From Diadema setosum (taxonomy: Eukaryota; Echinodermata; Echinoidea; Diadematoida; Diadematidae), in contig CM067064.1 in NCBI GenBank assembly GCA_033980235.1, forward strand, positions 31,070,170-31,134,169: DNA of 64,000 nucleotides. The letters are read 5' to 3'. Positions within the stretch are counted from its first letter, which is position 1. Each line of letters starts with the position of its first letter. Positions 11,205 to 54,942 of the stretch are shown here, piece after piece. Made by a program: the position numbers and the translations under genes. The notes under the pieces are model-generated. The model was not told the origin of the DNA, searched no databases, and saw only the letters and a list, made by a program, of their open reading frames with translations.

Positions 11205-12862
11205 ATATTGTTATATGTGTATATCTGATTTTGGTTACATTTGACTTACATGATTTTTGGTTCTTTATTTTTGACTGTCACAGAACATTGTTTACTTTTC
11301 TTTCAGTCAGCTCATACAAGCAAAAAGATAAAAGTAAATGCAAATCCTGACTTGTCAGGAAGGGATAAGAATTAAGATAAATTAAAGGCATTTGCTTTAA
11401 CAAGCAAGAGAAAAATCAAAGAACTTTGAGAACAACCTTAACTCCTGTGAACTTAGTGAGAAGAGGATTTTATTCTCCATGAGGAAAGAACAAATGGAAG
11501 TTTGTGACAGCGCCAGATAAGTTTTTAAGCTTTTTGAATGAATTGCCGTACTCGTGGCAGACGCAGTTCGATTACCAGGGCTGCTCCTGAGATATTTACT
11601 GTACGAGTCTTGCTACTGCCAACAGAGCTGCAAGTCTGAAGTAGGATTTATTTAGTTTTGCAGTGTGTAGTCCTGATGTAATTTCCATGAATTAACTTTC
11701 AAGTGCAATGGGTAATGAGACAATAGTGTTGTTGAGAAGTTGTTTTTAAAATGTAAACTTGAACTGAAATAGGATTCGTGTTCAAGGGAAACTGATACAA
11801 AGCACCCGTTCATCTTTGTCTCTGCACGCACATTTTATGGTCGCATGAAAAAACTTTTCCCACCTCCCAGGTGGTTGGGCACACACATGTGGTAGTGGTT
11901 TTCGTATGGATGTCTGACATGGTACATCATAATGATGATATCAGATCATTCCTTTTGCATCCTAAGGAAGAAAGCTGTAAGCAATTGGTATATGGGTTTT
12001 ATATGTCGCACTTGACAGGTCTGCAGCAGAGTATGCCTTTGTTGGAATCATATTGTTCCCATGTCACCAAAGACCAAAGCGAAAGCTGCATTTTAATATG
12101 ACTTGTAGATGGGACCAACTGATCCTTCAAATTAAGTTTTTCCAAGAACTATAAGACATACAACAGCAGACATGTATGCATAGCATTTCATGGTAGATTT
12201 TTTTTTTTTTTTTAAAGTAACACTCTTGTAGAGACCAAAGTTAGAAAAACATGACACAGATGCGTGGCAATGATATTGTGTTGTATTCTGTCAACATGCA
12301 TTTTTTTACGTATTGAAATTCTCTCTGATGAAATAATTACTGTAATAAAAAGAGAAGTAATAGGGAAAAAAAAAACTCCTCAAGATGTGCAATGAATACA
12401 TGTATTCATAAATGTCATTTGAAAGAGGAAATCTCTGTTGCATTATAGCTGCCATTCTTTACCTTTAAAAGGCTGATTCTAGATCTTCTTCAGCATATTA
12501 TACGGTATGCTGGTATTCTGAAAGACTAGATTTGCTATGGCTTTCTGCTGTAAGTTTTCATTCTTTGGACACCAAGTGTCAGACCATGAAACATATTTCA
12601 TGAATGGCAATTCTCTTTGATAATTCCGTAATTGAAACAATTAACACAGTAACTAAATGATTGATGCTTATCATTTTATGTAGGTGAAGGGCACTTTGTC
12701 AAGACACACTGTAACTGAATGATTGATGCGTATTTATGTAGATGAAGGGCAATTTGTCAAGTAGCAGTTAGTTGCAATTAATCTGGAATTCATGAATTGG
12801 AATAAATTGTATAATTATGCAATACGTGCTGCTATAAGGATTAGAACCAACATTTGCTGTCA

Positions 12863-12945
12863 GGGGGAAGCTCAGTGGTCTAGTGAATACGATGCCTGTC
12901 TGGTGATCAGGAGATTGTTGGCTTGAGTTCAACCTGACTGTATGC
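12863..12945 (+). repeat. tRNA-derived SINE-like fragment
   Basis: The segment contains a box A-like AAGCTCAGTGG, an anticodon-arm-like CCTGTCTGGTGATCAGG and a box B-like GAGTTCAACC in the right order and spacing. Mismatches and the lack of a clean acceptor stem make a working tRNA unlikely. The motif TCTGGTGATCAGGAG is typical of tRNA-like SINE heads. Confidence 0.5.
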
Positions 12946-13509
12946 CCATGATTTTTATTATCATGGCTACTACTAAAACCCTGAATAATTAGCTCTTATT
13001 TTCATCAATGAAGGGCCATTCGTTAATTAGATGCCCCCCCCCCCCAAAAAAAAAAAAAAAAAAAAGTGAAGTCAATGACTTTTCATAGCTTTAAAATGTT
13101 AAATGGATTTGTATGAGGTCTAAGCTAGGAGAATAATCCATGTCTTGTAAAATTAGATGGCTCAGGGAAATACTGATCATTTTTCCTTTCACTGATTGCA
13201 ATTCAATTTTTTTTTTCTGATTACTTTCATAGCCAGCTGTTGTTGTGGAACTCTCCTTTATAACTTGGCACTGAAGTCACTGCCTTGAATTTGGACAGTT
13301 GCGAAGCCCAGGGTTTATATGTGTGCACATAATAGGTACATGGTTTTGTTTATACAGTGTTTGACCCTAAATGTCATATTCCAGGGGGCAGGGGGATCTA
13401 TTCTGTAACTTTGCAGAGTGTAACTGTCATCCATGAAATAGCTGCAATCAGCTTGGACGCGGTAGGGTGGGGAAAACATGGGTGGTCTGATTGAATCAGT
13501 CTTCATTCG

Positions 13510-13512
<3 letters not shown>

Positions 13513-13552
<40 letters not shown>
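13513..13552. repeat. Poly-C run, about 40 bases
   Basis: An uninterrupted C homopolymer. Exact length in the assembly may be unreliable. Confidence 0.8.
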
Positions 13553-13553
<1 letters not shown>

Positions 13554-13590
13554 TGGGGTACATTTGAAAACCAAGAATCACTCTTGTCAG

Positions 13591-13745
13591 CCAGGGTCCC
13601 ATTTCATAAAAGATGTCAGGATAGCAGGAATGGCAACTTCCAATGCCAACAGCCAATCGGGAACCTGGATTCTTCTTGTTACTATATGACAATTGCCATT
13701 CCAGCAAGAGTTGCTATCGTATCAACTTTTTATGAAATGAGGCCT
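13591..13745. repeat. Short MITE ending in GGTCCCATTTCATAAAA
   Basis: Ends GGGTCCCATTTCATAAAA and TTTTTATGAAATGAGGCC are inverted repeats around about 115 bp that includes AACAGCCAATCGGGA. The same design occurs at 36747-36903. Confidence 0.65.
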
Positions 13746-16634
13746 TGGTGTTAGCGAACATGAGCGTCCATGCTGACACTCATATTAAAGTAACGGTCGA
13801 CTCCAGTCAAGTTCTTCTACTCTGTGTGTATGGAGATTCTTGAATATACCCGAATGGAGACCACCTTCTCACACCATGAATCCTAGAACTACCAGGTCTC
13901 TAAAGTCCAGTCTGTATTTTCTTCCCCCGTAAAATGATGTTGCACTTGTAATTTGTTCTCAGTTTTGCATTCGTATTTTCATCTAGCTTGGATGTACTTT
14001 AGAATTCGGTATTTTCATTTGCTGCTTTATTTGCGGTATTCAGTGTCTGACAATAGCTCGGAAATTCAATTATTAAACTGTCTTTTTGCCTCAGACATTG
14101 ACTTGGCAAGATCTGTGCCAAGTACAGTCTTATAATTTCATTTTGTGTAATATGACCTAAAAGCTGCTAAAAGTGCTCAAAATGCATGTGCCAGTGACCA
14201 AAGGATTGCTTGTCTTGCTCAGAAAAAAATAATAATAATGTTTGCAAAATTCAATTTATTTCTTGTATGTTGTAGATTTCCAGTATCTTTATTACTATGT
14301 GTGTAGTAAAGTTAATTGTGTATCACTTGTCAAACCTTATGTGGAACTCGATACATTTTTTTTGTTTGTCAAACAATGTGCATCATTTTGTCTTATAATG
14401 ATAGGCTACGAAATAGAAATGACTTTGAGAACTGTAAACAATGTTTCAATGCTGTCATTGGCCAAAGAGGGCACACATCACACAAGTTTTCCGTAGGCTT
14501 AGTAGGACTGTATAACAATGTAGTAAGATTTGTTTCAGTGCATTTTGCACTTCAGCAATGCCATGGAGCCTAGTAGGCAGCCATATTGCTTTCATGCTAA
14601 TCACCATAATTCTCATTCACAGATTTTTACCTGAAGGAATGTACAGGATAATCCATTACAGTTGAAATGCTTGCCAAAATAGAAGATTTCTTAGTCAGTG
14701 GTATTCTCAAATTTTGCTGATCACTTGAGCATCCTGCCATAAAATAATATCCAGTTTATGTGGTTCTGTGGATGTCTCGACAGCTGGCTATAGCACTGTT
14801 GGCCAAAAGAGGGCGCACATCACAAGTTTTCTGGGACTGATTGCAAATATACTTGATGTATTCACATTGATGAACTAAGAATCCCAAGCAGTGTCAGATA
14901 TATAAAGTATGTGTACACACTGTAAGTTGGGGGTTTCAAAGAAAATGTGTTATTAATGTTTCAAACTATGTGCACACATGATCATACTCTTTACAATGTT
15001 CCTCAAGGAATAAGGAATTTGTAGCGCATCAACACATCCCTTTTCTTGAAGGCTGTGTTGGTATGCTGTTACCTTTTTTTTTTTTTTTTTTTTTTTTGGG
15101 GGGGGGCAGTATTTTGTACCTTTTTGCCAAAAATACTGAAGGTTTCATGTTCTCCCCCCCCCCCACCCCAAGAAAAAAGAAAAACATTTTTCCAGCCCTC
15201 AGAATACTTCCATGCTGTTATCATGGTTGGTGTCCCAGTATCCATGGACTTTGTCAGTAAAACAAAATTTGCTCACACAATCAAAGTACTAGTAGTATGA
15301 ATGTCTGTATTCACTTGATTTTTTTTTTGTGTTTCTTTTGTCATCTCAAATTGAAGCACAGTAGAAGAATTTCCCTGTATTGTGACACTGTTGCAGTAAA
15401 AGTGGAGCCAGCATAAATGACTTGGCAGCAATTGATGCTGAATTTTTTTAAAGTTTTCACCCTTTTTTAGAAGAAGCTGCAATGAAATCACCCTTTGTGC
15501 TTGCCATCATTTTTATCTCTCTTTAAAGCCAGAATTGAATCCTGAACCTGTGATTCTAATGTGCATTGCATTCAGAATTTTTTTTTCCAGAGGTTTATTC
15601 CAGTACTGTGCATTGTTTTATACTTATGGTATAGAATTATTCCTGATTCAATTCTTGTATTCTTCACTACAGAAGCATGCTTTGCTGTATGCACAGGTTG
15701 TACTCATGGGTATGATGTATGTTTGCTTAATGGGAGCCCAGAGTGTGAAAAGTATGTGCATTTCTTGAAGTCATTTTAATATGGGAAAAATTATAGAATA
15801 GTTTTTGTTTTATGGGGAATTTTACCTCTACAAGAATGATTGGTCAACTCATTTGAACTCTGAATACATCAGAAATATGAATTCTTTTTCCTTCTGTGTT
15901 TAAAGAGACTTTAGTTGTTTGTGTTACTTTTTTTTTTTCAAACTTTGGAGGGATAGTGAGTAGATCACGGAGAATCTTTTTTTTTTTTTTTTTTTTTAAT
16001 CAAACCATGACTGGAAAAGTTTGTCTTTTTTTTTTTCTCATAAAATGTCGCACACCACTGTGTTGTGGAAGCGTTATCATGTACCATAAAATCTTCAATT
16101 GTCGGTATACTTATTATTAAGTGGTAAACACTGTACATTTTTTTCGATTATGTTTCCGTGTATATTTATCCCTTGGTGTTTCTCCAATTAATTTGATCGA
16201 ATAAACTGATTTGCAATATGTCATTCCTCTGAGTGCAGTTAGTGTGGTTATTGCAGTGTACTACAGTATATTATTATCATCATCAGTACAGGGAAATGGT
16301 GATATATCAAGATTACCTGTATCACTGATTTTACCCCTTATAACCACTAGCTCATAAAAGTGCTAAAAAAAGAGATGAGATAAATACAGTAACAGAAAAC
16401 TGATGACCAAATTCACGTCTTTAACAGAAAGTGGTACATGTACTTCTTGAAGTGAGCTTGTCATAATGGTGTTTCCCTAAACTATTCCTGGAACGAACTG
16501 TTTTCTGGTCTGCAAACATACATACAAGTCTATCCATACATTCTTATGTCAGACTGCTCCTTCAATTAGATGTATTGCTCAGGACTTGCCTATAAAATAT
16601 GACATAAACTAATCCAAGCAAACTGGATTTCCAG

Positions 16635-17165
16635 TACAGGAGAACTTTGTTACAATGAGGACCTAAAAACCATGACAATTACTTTGTACACTGTATCGGG
16701 TTTCTATATCGGAGTGCAAAATCAAAAAACTATAGGGGTGGAACCTGCAGAATTATCTTGTTATAGAGGATTTTGTTTATACAGTCAGTTGACTGCCATT
16801 ATAAAGAAGTCCTCAGGACCGGCAGTTTTCTTTGGTTATATTGAAATTTTGTTATATCAAAACAAATACTGTAAAACATGATATATTCGCGGCACGAAAT
16901 TTTCGCGAATTGGAGCCGACGGCCTTTTTCGCGGCAAGAAATTTTCGCGAATTGCCTCTTGCGTTCAATGCATATAGTGTAGATACGAAATTTTGCGTGC
17001 ATTTTAATTTCGCGAATCTTGGCACTCGCGAAATTCGCGAAATTAAAATGCATGCGAACATTTCTCGTTTTACAGTAAACAATAAAAAGCACAGAGTGGA
17101 TAACATGCAGCCCGAATTTTTACTTCATTATAACCAGAATTTTGTTATGACCGTGTTTGTTATCT
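16635..17165. repeat. T1-family MITE copies with a nested insertion
   Basis: At 16778 on, TACAGTCAGTTGACTGCCAT and AGTTTTCTTTGGTTATATTG match the inverted right half of 5133-5322. At 17110-17162, TTCATTATAACCAGAATTTT and GACCGTGTTTGTTAT match its left half. Between them a second element (16867-17077) is inserted. A further T1-like end starts at 16635. Confidence 0.6.
16867..17077. repeat. Family G element nested inside a T1 MITE
   Basis: Termini TACTGTAAAACATGATATAT and, inverted, TACTGTAAAACGAGAAATGT flank GCGAATT/GCGAAATT motifs. It interrupts the T1 copy, so it is the younger of the two. Confidence 0.75.
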
Positions 17166-19530
17166 GACCTACATATGGAAATACAATTTGTAAAGGTGAA
17201 CCAGATGCAACAGAGCTTCATTATTGTGAGAAAGTTTTTGTGGTACAGGTTATTTCACACAATTTGCTTGATAAAGAGAGCTAATTTGGGAAACACATAA
17301 CGAGATATCTTTAGTATAAAAAGATTTTGCAAGTAAAACAGTCACAATTTCCCCAAGTCCTGCACCTTATCTGTGTTACAAAGTTTGAGAGAACTGGGGG
17401 GAAACTGATCAGCTTTTCAAAACACTTTTAGACTTCACAACCGCACTCACATCTTGAACACGTTAGACACACACAAATGCCCTTCACAATGCTCACTGTC
17501 CCACAAGAAACCGAGGTATTCAAAAAACATGATGCTCTGCATTGTACAGAAGTTTGGTGTCTGCATTTGTGCCATACTTTTGATAGCATAGCACAGTACT
17601 TGGATACATGTTGTAGGAGAGGGTGTGACAGATTTTTTTTTTGTCTATGATTTGTGGATGCTTCCACTCCTGTATGGTGATTGGAGTCCATAGAAAGTTC
17701 ATCATTGGAAGCAAGGAAAATCTACTCTCTTACCCCTACCCCCCCCCCCACACACACACACACACAATGTGACAACGGTCACAGCTCGACCAATAAACTG
17801 AATCTTCATACTGAATAGTTTGGTGGTTTTAGTCGAGTTACATGTTCATAAATTTATGATTCAAAGTACGTCTGTATTTGACATCTTAAACATTGCATTA
17901 AACAATGAAACTCCCTCATTTAAAAAAAAAAAAAAAAAAGACAGAAAGGAATTGGTGAATTTTAATCTCTAATGCTTTAATACATACTTATTTACCCCTC
18001 CCCCCCCCCCAACACACACAGATACACCCACACATAATATGCACGAGCAATACAAGGGTATGAATATGAAGGTACATTGTAGTGTCATAGGACACACACA
18101 GAGTCAGAAATACAGGAAAATACAACCCAGCTTTCCTTTTCTCCCTAGGTCCTTTATTGATATTTCTTGGTGATAATACAATCATTTTTTTTTTTTAACT
18201 CTCACTCGGTATGATACATTGTATGAATGATGTGATGATATAATGGAAAATATTTACTCTCAATAAATGGAGACACTTAAAAAAACTCTTTTAGGCACAG
18301 ACAGTCATGCAGTAAACGGTGATATATACGGTTTATGTACAAAAAAAACAAATAAGAAAATGACAAGAACACACAAATACTAACTCTTGTTCAATACATT
18401 ATGAGGTGCACTTGAAAAGAAAAGTTAAAAAAAAACAACAACAACAAAGAAGTCAATCCACCTCTTCTTGTGGCAAATTCCCAAACATCTGTCTTGTCAA
18501 AAAAAAAAATTTCTGGCAAAAATTGAGGATTCCTTTATAAAATCGATGTTTAATTCTACTACCGGTACTCTAGAGGTGGAAGAACGTTTCATGATCACCA
18601 AACTTAAATCTACTACCGTATCGCTATACTGCTCTAAATCCACAAATAACAGTTCACAAACATGAACAAAGTTACGGAGCACAAAAAAAAAAAAAAAAAA
18701 AAGTAGCCAAGGGTTAGGCTTTGTGTCACAGGTTGGTTTTTCTTGTGAAAATCTTTTTCCATTTTTATCCATTCGTTGTTAAGTAGACAAAACTTCGATG
18801 TCATGCAAGGGAACACTTCATTACAAATCTCACCGTCAATTCACTACCACAGAATGCCTGGATGAATTTACAACTCACTGCAAACCTCTAAAAAGCCAGT
18901 CGCTAAATTTGGTCAACAAGAAATCATGAATTATTATGACAACAAAGATTTCGTAAAATGCCGCGGACAACAACTCAAATGAGAAGCTGCATAGATGCTC
19001 ATGATGAAAAATGAAAAAGAAAAAGAACCCTGATATTTACGACATGATTCTTCCGGAAGCAATACTTCCCCACGCATCTGTATCCAACATTTTATCGATT
19101 ACTCGATTGCTACATCAATTACTGAAACACGAGAAAGCTATGTAGCGGCATTTGATATGCATTAATGAGCACATGCTGTTAACTCTCCGGTAATCTGCAG
19201 AGTTGGCATGATTTAGATCTCAGGCAAAAGAACAAAGTCCCGTGCAGTTGTATTGTTGAGAATTTAAGAGCAGACGGAAAGAAGGTTCAAACTTCTCCGT
19301 AAAGAGCACTAAATACTGTTCAGATGTGTTCTGAAATGAAATTGCCTTTTCTGAAAGACAATAATTTTCCATGATTGCCCTTCCCTATTTCCATGATTTT
19401 CCATGAAAAACAATAATTTCCAGCACTTTCATTAAAAAAAAATTGAATTCCTCCTGTCCAGCTAAATAGATTTACTTTTTAAAAATTATTTTTATTTGTT
19501 TTATACATCATGACTTTATAAAATTTGACA

Positions 19531-22117
19531 TACAGTCAACCTCGCGTAAGTCGACATAATCGGGACTGAGCAAAACACGTCGACTTACGCGAATGTCGAC
19601 TTACGCGTAAGTCGACATTTTGTCGACTTATAAATGAAAACTAATTTCCCCTGTACAGAGTAAGATTTGGATCACGATGCGGATCGCTACCCAAATCTTA
19701 CTCCTTTTACCGCCAAACATGCCTACTGACATTAGCAACAATAATGTTTTAGTTCATGCATATTAATCTCCCGCGGGTTAGTAACGACAACGCACAATTC
19801 CCAAATCTCTAGAGAGATTTTGAGAGAGCGGGATAGGAAACCTAGGCCCGTTTCTAGACACTTTACGTTTTAAACTTGATTTGAAATATCAAACGCAAAT
19901 TCCCCAAAATTGCATTAAACTTTGCGATTTAAATTCAAGTGCGTTGCTGCGAAGATATGCGTGTAATTTCGCATGATTCTGTCGAGATAATTTTTCAGTG
20001 CCGACTGAGTTGAAATATGACGTTTGTCGCCATATTTGTTCAATTTAAATTTGTATTGCCATACTCTGAAAATGAATTGTTCTCGCGCTCCGATTCGCAA
20101 CATTACCGCTCTGTACGGCGCGGGCCCGTCTGAAATAAAAAGAAGAAGAAAAGTTTATTTGAAAACGACATCTTTCGGACTATACGATAACCTTCGTAAA
20201 AACAAACCTCTTTCCATTGTCGGACTAATTTAACTTTGGACTGAGATTTAAACCTTCGGCATAGCGAACTTTAACAATAATTCGTTGTCATTTTTTCATT
20301 GACATTTTGTGAAGCAGCATGCGTTTCGGCAGTTTGAAACGTGTGAATGTTGCTATGTCTTTCCCCTGCAAGTGCAGACTAAGTTCGGTCACGGCGAAAG
20401 TTCCGTTACGAAATGAAAAATAATGCGAGCTTTTTCAACCATAACGCACTTCCGTAAATTTGTATTCGTTTAAACGCAGTTTCTGGTTTCGGACAAAACC
20501 TGCAAGTCTTTTCTGCAACGCTCTTGCTTTCATTAAATACAGCGTTGCTTGTGATTTGACGGACTTGCATTTGATTTTTAGAGTTGCGTTTAAACGCAAT
20601 TGAGTTTAAATTTCATACAATTTTCTAGTTTCGTATGATTATCAAACGCAAGTCTTTTCAGCGTTCCGTGTGATTTGAAGGACTTACATTTGATTTTCAG
20701 AATTGCGTTTAATTTTTGATTTTGCTTACGAAATGAAAAGTAATGCAAGTCTTTTAAACAATAACACACTTCCGCAGATGTTTAGAGATGCGTTTAAACG
20801 CAATTTCTTATAGTTTCATACAAAAACCGCAAGTCTTTTCTGCAACGCTCTTGCGTTTGAATACAAGGTTATGTGTGATTTGATGGACTTGCATTTGATT
20901 TTGAGAGTTGCGTTTGAACGCAATTGAGTGAAAAAAAATTCCCTACAATTTTCTAGTTTCGTATGATTATCAAACGCAAGTCTTTTCAGCGTTCCGTGTG
21001 ATTTAATGGACTTGCATTTGATTTTTAGAGTTGCGTTTAAACGCAAATTTAAAAAAAAAAAAGTTCCCTACTATTTTCTAGTTTCGTATGATTATCAAAC
21101 GCACGTCTTTCAGCTTTCCGTGTGATTTGATGGACTTGCATTTGATTTTCAGAGTTGCGTTTAATTTCTAATTTTGCTTTATACGAAATAAAAAAGTAAT
21201 GCAAGTCTTTTCAACAATAACGCACTTCCGTAGATGTATAGAGATGTTTTTAAACGCCGTTTCTAGTTTCGTACAAAACCGCAAGTCTTCTCTGCAACGC
21301 TCTTGCGTTTGAATACGTCGTTGCGTGTGATTTGATGGACTTGCATTTTATTTTTAGAGTTGCGTTTAAACGCAATTGCGTTTCAGGTTCGTACAATTAT
21401 TTTCTAGTTTCATATGATTATCAGACGCAAGTCTTTTCAGCAACGCACTTGCGCTTAAATGCAAAAGTTGCGTGTGATTTGATACACCTGCATTTGATTT
21501 CTTTTTTTAGTTGCATTATTAGTTGCATTGTAATAAATTTTCTAGAAAGGGCCCAGGTTTTGATACCACTTCGGAATAATTAACATCAGAATATTCGGAT
21601 TTACAAAAACATTTCATGTTCGGATAATTAATACCTACTGAGACATAGTTAAGTGTACAAAATTTTTGCGTTTTGAGAAAAACGAGAGGGAGAAAAGGGG
21701 TAAAGTGAACTGCCTTGGGTACTACATGTAATACTTAAGTGTAAATGAGTGTATGCCCTTTCTATTCTGGCATACAAGACAATGGACGCATAGCGCGAAC
21801 GCTACCGCGCCGTACACTAGCGAATTACCGAGTAGAAATGCAGCGAATCGGAGCGGGAAAACGATTCTTTTTCAGAGAATGGCGATAAGATTTTGAGCGA
21901 AAAATTATGTCGACTTAGACGAGGGAATTAACACGTATTTCAGCTCAGTTGGCACTGAAAAATCAGGTCGACTTACGCGAGTTGTCGACTTATAAATGTC
22001 GACTAAGACGAGGAAATTTTCAAGGAATAACAAAGGCAAAAATCGGGACTTTTTTATTGTGTCGACTTAAGCGAGTTGTCGAGTTATGCGATGTCGACTT
22101 AGGCGAGGTCTACTGTA
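19531..22117. mobile_element. 2.6-kb Tigger/pogo-like non-autonomous element
   Basis: The left end TACAGTCAACCTCGCGTAAG and the inverted right end TACAGTAGACCTCGCCTAAG are near-identical, flanked by TA. Next to the ends are repeated GTCGACTTACGCGA-type motifs (19560-19630 and 21905-22110). The core (about 20280-21510) is an array of divergent units built on GTTGCGTTTAAACGCAA. I find no transposase frame. CAGT termini, TA target site and an ACCTCGNNTAA core fit the pogo/Tigger group (family knowledge). Confidence 0.75.
20280..21510. repeat. Internal tandem array in the Tigger-like element
   Basis: Phrases recur with variation: GACTTGCATTTGATTTT then GAGTTGCGTTTAAACGCAA near 20560, 20885, 21008, 21133 and 21338, and TTCGTATGATTATCAAACGC near 20631, 20957 and 21082. 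Unit spacing is uneven, roughly 120-325 bases. The palindrome GCGTTTAAACGC recurs. Confidence 0.7.
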
Positions 22118-23240
22118 TTTGCTTTACACCCTACATGATTCGTGGTTGAAAAAAAAAAAAGAAGCAAAGGAATGATATACACAACATGTGTGACATACAT
22201 ATTAGTACAAAATATATAGATATACATTAGATTTTTGTGTATATATAAAGATGTAATTCTAATCAGTACACATTCTAGTGGAAGCAAATGCATGAACAAT
22301 TTACATGACATCAATGAACCTGTTGGGGAGAGCATACTGGAAGAGTATAAAATTTCTTGCACAGCCAAATAAATATCAATGTGATCAGTTTTCAACTTCA
22401 AATGAAACCACTCAAATGCAACAGTGATCATATGGTCTCTATGGACAACATCGTGACTTTCAAATCTGCAGAGAAACAGCAATTGCAATTAGACCAGTTT
22501 GTGTGTCTTCATCACTCGAGTAAAGAATTTTGACTTGGATCGCTTACAAAATGATCATCAGACTTGTCTTTCAAAAACTACAGAACAATGTACAATCAAA
22601 CTAGAATGACAAGAAATGCCACTGCCTTTTGTTTTTCTTTTTGTTTTGTTACAGAATGTGTGATGCATCCAACCCAGTTTGAGAATGCAGCACCCTTACT
22701 ATTATAAAAAATCTGCTCGAAAATCAAAGCAGTAAACTTGAGACTTGATCTTTGCAAACATGACATCGTATTCTGTGGCTGGAAGACATATGTAGGTGAT
22801 GAAGTATACATGAGAAAAAAAAAAAGAATCAAGTTTTCATTTTAAAGTGACATTCAGTGTTGGAATGTTGTGGAGGGGAGGGAGGCTTAAATGGGATGTA
22901 ATGCCCCACCATATATAATATCAACGTTAAAGAGAGAGAGAGAGAAAAAAAAAAGTTAACTGTCTCCTGAATTTACATTGCACAACTGGGATCACAAAAT
23001 ATTGGGTTACTTTTCCCCGACAGATAAAGATTAACTACACTGCAGAAGTCTGATGACTATGATTTAAACAAAAACACACAAAAAATCTCTTGACTTTTGC
23101 CCGGATTTCTTTCTCCAAAACAGAAAAATGTCCATATGTGACCTTCTAGCAGGTAATGCAACTGTTTGTCAATGTTTTTGAGGGTACCAAACACTGCATG
23201 TCTGTCTCTGAGTTTTCAAGTTCTCGCAAATTATTTGTTT

Positions 23241-24298
23241 TTTATTTGTTTTTACAGAACAACGCTTTTGACAAGGACTACACTCCACATAGTAAGCTGA
23301 ACATGCCTATTACCAGTTCAGTTAAAAAAAAAAGCTCTTAAAGGTAACATTTTGGGCCTGTGTTAAACTTGAGGGGTATCTAAGGCACCCCAAGGGGAGG
23401 TATGAAGCCCCCTCCTTGCTTCGTGAGGTAAGATGTGACACCCTGTGGATGTAATGTTGAAGATCTTGACTGGAATCTATTGGCGGTCACCACAAAGAAA
23501 ATGTACAGCATCCTGTGATGCAAATGAAAATTTTGTCAGGCCTTGCAGACAGTGTGAACTGGCCCCGACAGTGTGAACTGGCCCCAACAGTGTGAATTGG
23601 CCCTGCTTTTGTTCAAAAGGAAAAGTGCTTGGAGAGTGCTTAATCGGGTAACCGTGGGTAACCAATTTCTTATCACCGAAAGTCGTTTCTTGATTAGCAA
23701 ATGAGCAACTGTGTGCTGTGTGGTAACAACTTTATACACTTCGACAGTGTCCGCTACATAAGTGTGCTAAGCTAACGCCTCTAACGACTACAAATACAAA
23801 TTTTTTACATATAATTACAATTGGTGTAGGTTTTAAAACATACGGGACACTGTGCCGAAGCACAGCAGTGCGACTACAAAGTCTCAGAAATATTCCATTC
23901 TCCATCTTCAAGCACTTTATGTGTCCTTACTGTAAAACATCTCTCTTCCTCTTTAGGTCAGTTCTCATATCACGGCATGCATGCATGCATGATCTACATA
24001 CAATACCCTCTTACGTCAAGATACATGATTATCAAAAGATTTATAAAAGTCTCGATGCTTCACTTTATATCACAAAATATAATTCTGAATATAATCAATA
24101 CACACAAAAAAAATCACAATTCAGAGTAAATTTCGGGAGTCACATTAACAGAAAGAGAAAAACATCGGTGACTGTGATAAAACTATCAAAATATGATAAT
24201 ACTTCACATTAACTCGTACCTCCTTTCAGATGTCATGTGCAAAGGGCAAAACTTGTTAATTTTGCTGAACATCACAATGTCATCACTTTTGATTTAAT
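23241..24298 (-). terminator. Candidate poly(A) region after exon 5d
   Basis: Downstream of the 5d stop on the minus strand, ATTAAA occurs at 24298-24293 and AATAAA at 23246-23241. Either would give a 3' UTR of about 0.8-1.85 kb. The true 3' end cannot be chosen from sequence alone. Confidence 0.25.
23549..23605. repeat. Three-copy 19-bp tandem repeat
   Basis: ACAGTGTGAACTGGCCCCG is followed by ACAGTGTGAACTGGCCCCA and ACAGTGTGAATTGGCCCTG. The three copies differ at only a few positions. Confidence 0.8.
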
Positions 24299-25085
24299 TG
24301 TAACCATTATTACCATCAAACCAAAAAGCCATATTCAAATTGGACCTTGAAAAAAAAAATCAACAAAACTGAATTTAGAAAACTGACTAAATACTGACAA
24401 TAATGTAAGCGTGACAAAGACATCGGGACTTCTTCAAAGTAGCAATCGAGAATGCTTGAAAGCCTTCATCACAGTAACACATTGTGCCCCATCTTGGTTA
24501 CTTCGATCGGTATTATCACCTGCATAGCATGTGCATACATGGCAAGCGGATCTCTATAAATAATTCACAATTGCTGCTCTGAACGATGATGAACTCAACA
24601 AAGACGCTATCTACCGAATTCCAATAGCAAAAGCCAATTCCATATTCCCAAACGGATAATCTGGCGCAAATGTCCCAACTATTTACATAGAACGAGAACA
24701 GAGGTTACGGTCAAACATGCAAAACACGGAGCCAGTCATGGCTAAAATGAAATAACATGCGGGAACACATGGGAAGCATAGGGCTCAAGCAAACATCGCT
24801 GCACTTGACAAAATGGTGGATGTACCAACACTTTTTTCTTTCCCCTATCTCTATGCAATCCAATCACTGATGCTATTTGCTTGAGACCTGAGCATCACAT
24901 GAAGACAATACAAAAAAAATCTTGGGACTGTTGTGAGAAATGTCATGCCAGCGTTTAACGGGCAAGTGGAAAATATTTTGTTATTTCAGGATCGTTCGCT
25001 TCCGCGACGGCCCGGAGAGTGACGAGCTGCCGAATGGAATCTGGGAGTGGCGCACGAGATCGGACGCGCTCGAGAGTGCGAGGGT

Positions 25086-54942
<29,857 letters not shown>

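Larger units (their letters stand above)
10200..19530. other. Intergenic, repeats only
   Basis: Apart from the elements listed separately, this stretch holds homopolymer runs (for example 13030-13065, 15075-15108, 15978-15998, 17926-17939) and short CA runs. No coding exon was recognised. Minus-strand Rac transcripts could extend into its right edge. Confidence 0.45.
22118..25085. other. Low-repeat stretch downstream of exon 5d
   Basis: This 3-kb stretch has fewer transposon relics than its surroundings and no recognised exon on either strand. Part of it is probably the 3' UTR of the 5d transcript. It holds a three-copy 19-bp tandem repeat (23549-23605). Confidence 0.4.

Noticed and set aside
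13315..13707. 130-codon minus-strand open frame with a glycine run
   Set aside because: The glycines are the poly-C homopolymer, and the remainder overlaps a MITE.
20280..21510. Array considered as an independent centromeric satellite
   Set aside because: It is enclosed by the TIRs of the 19531-22117 element and units are uneven, so it is treated as part of that element.
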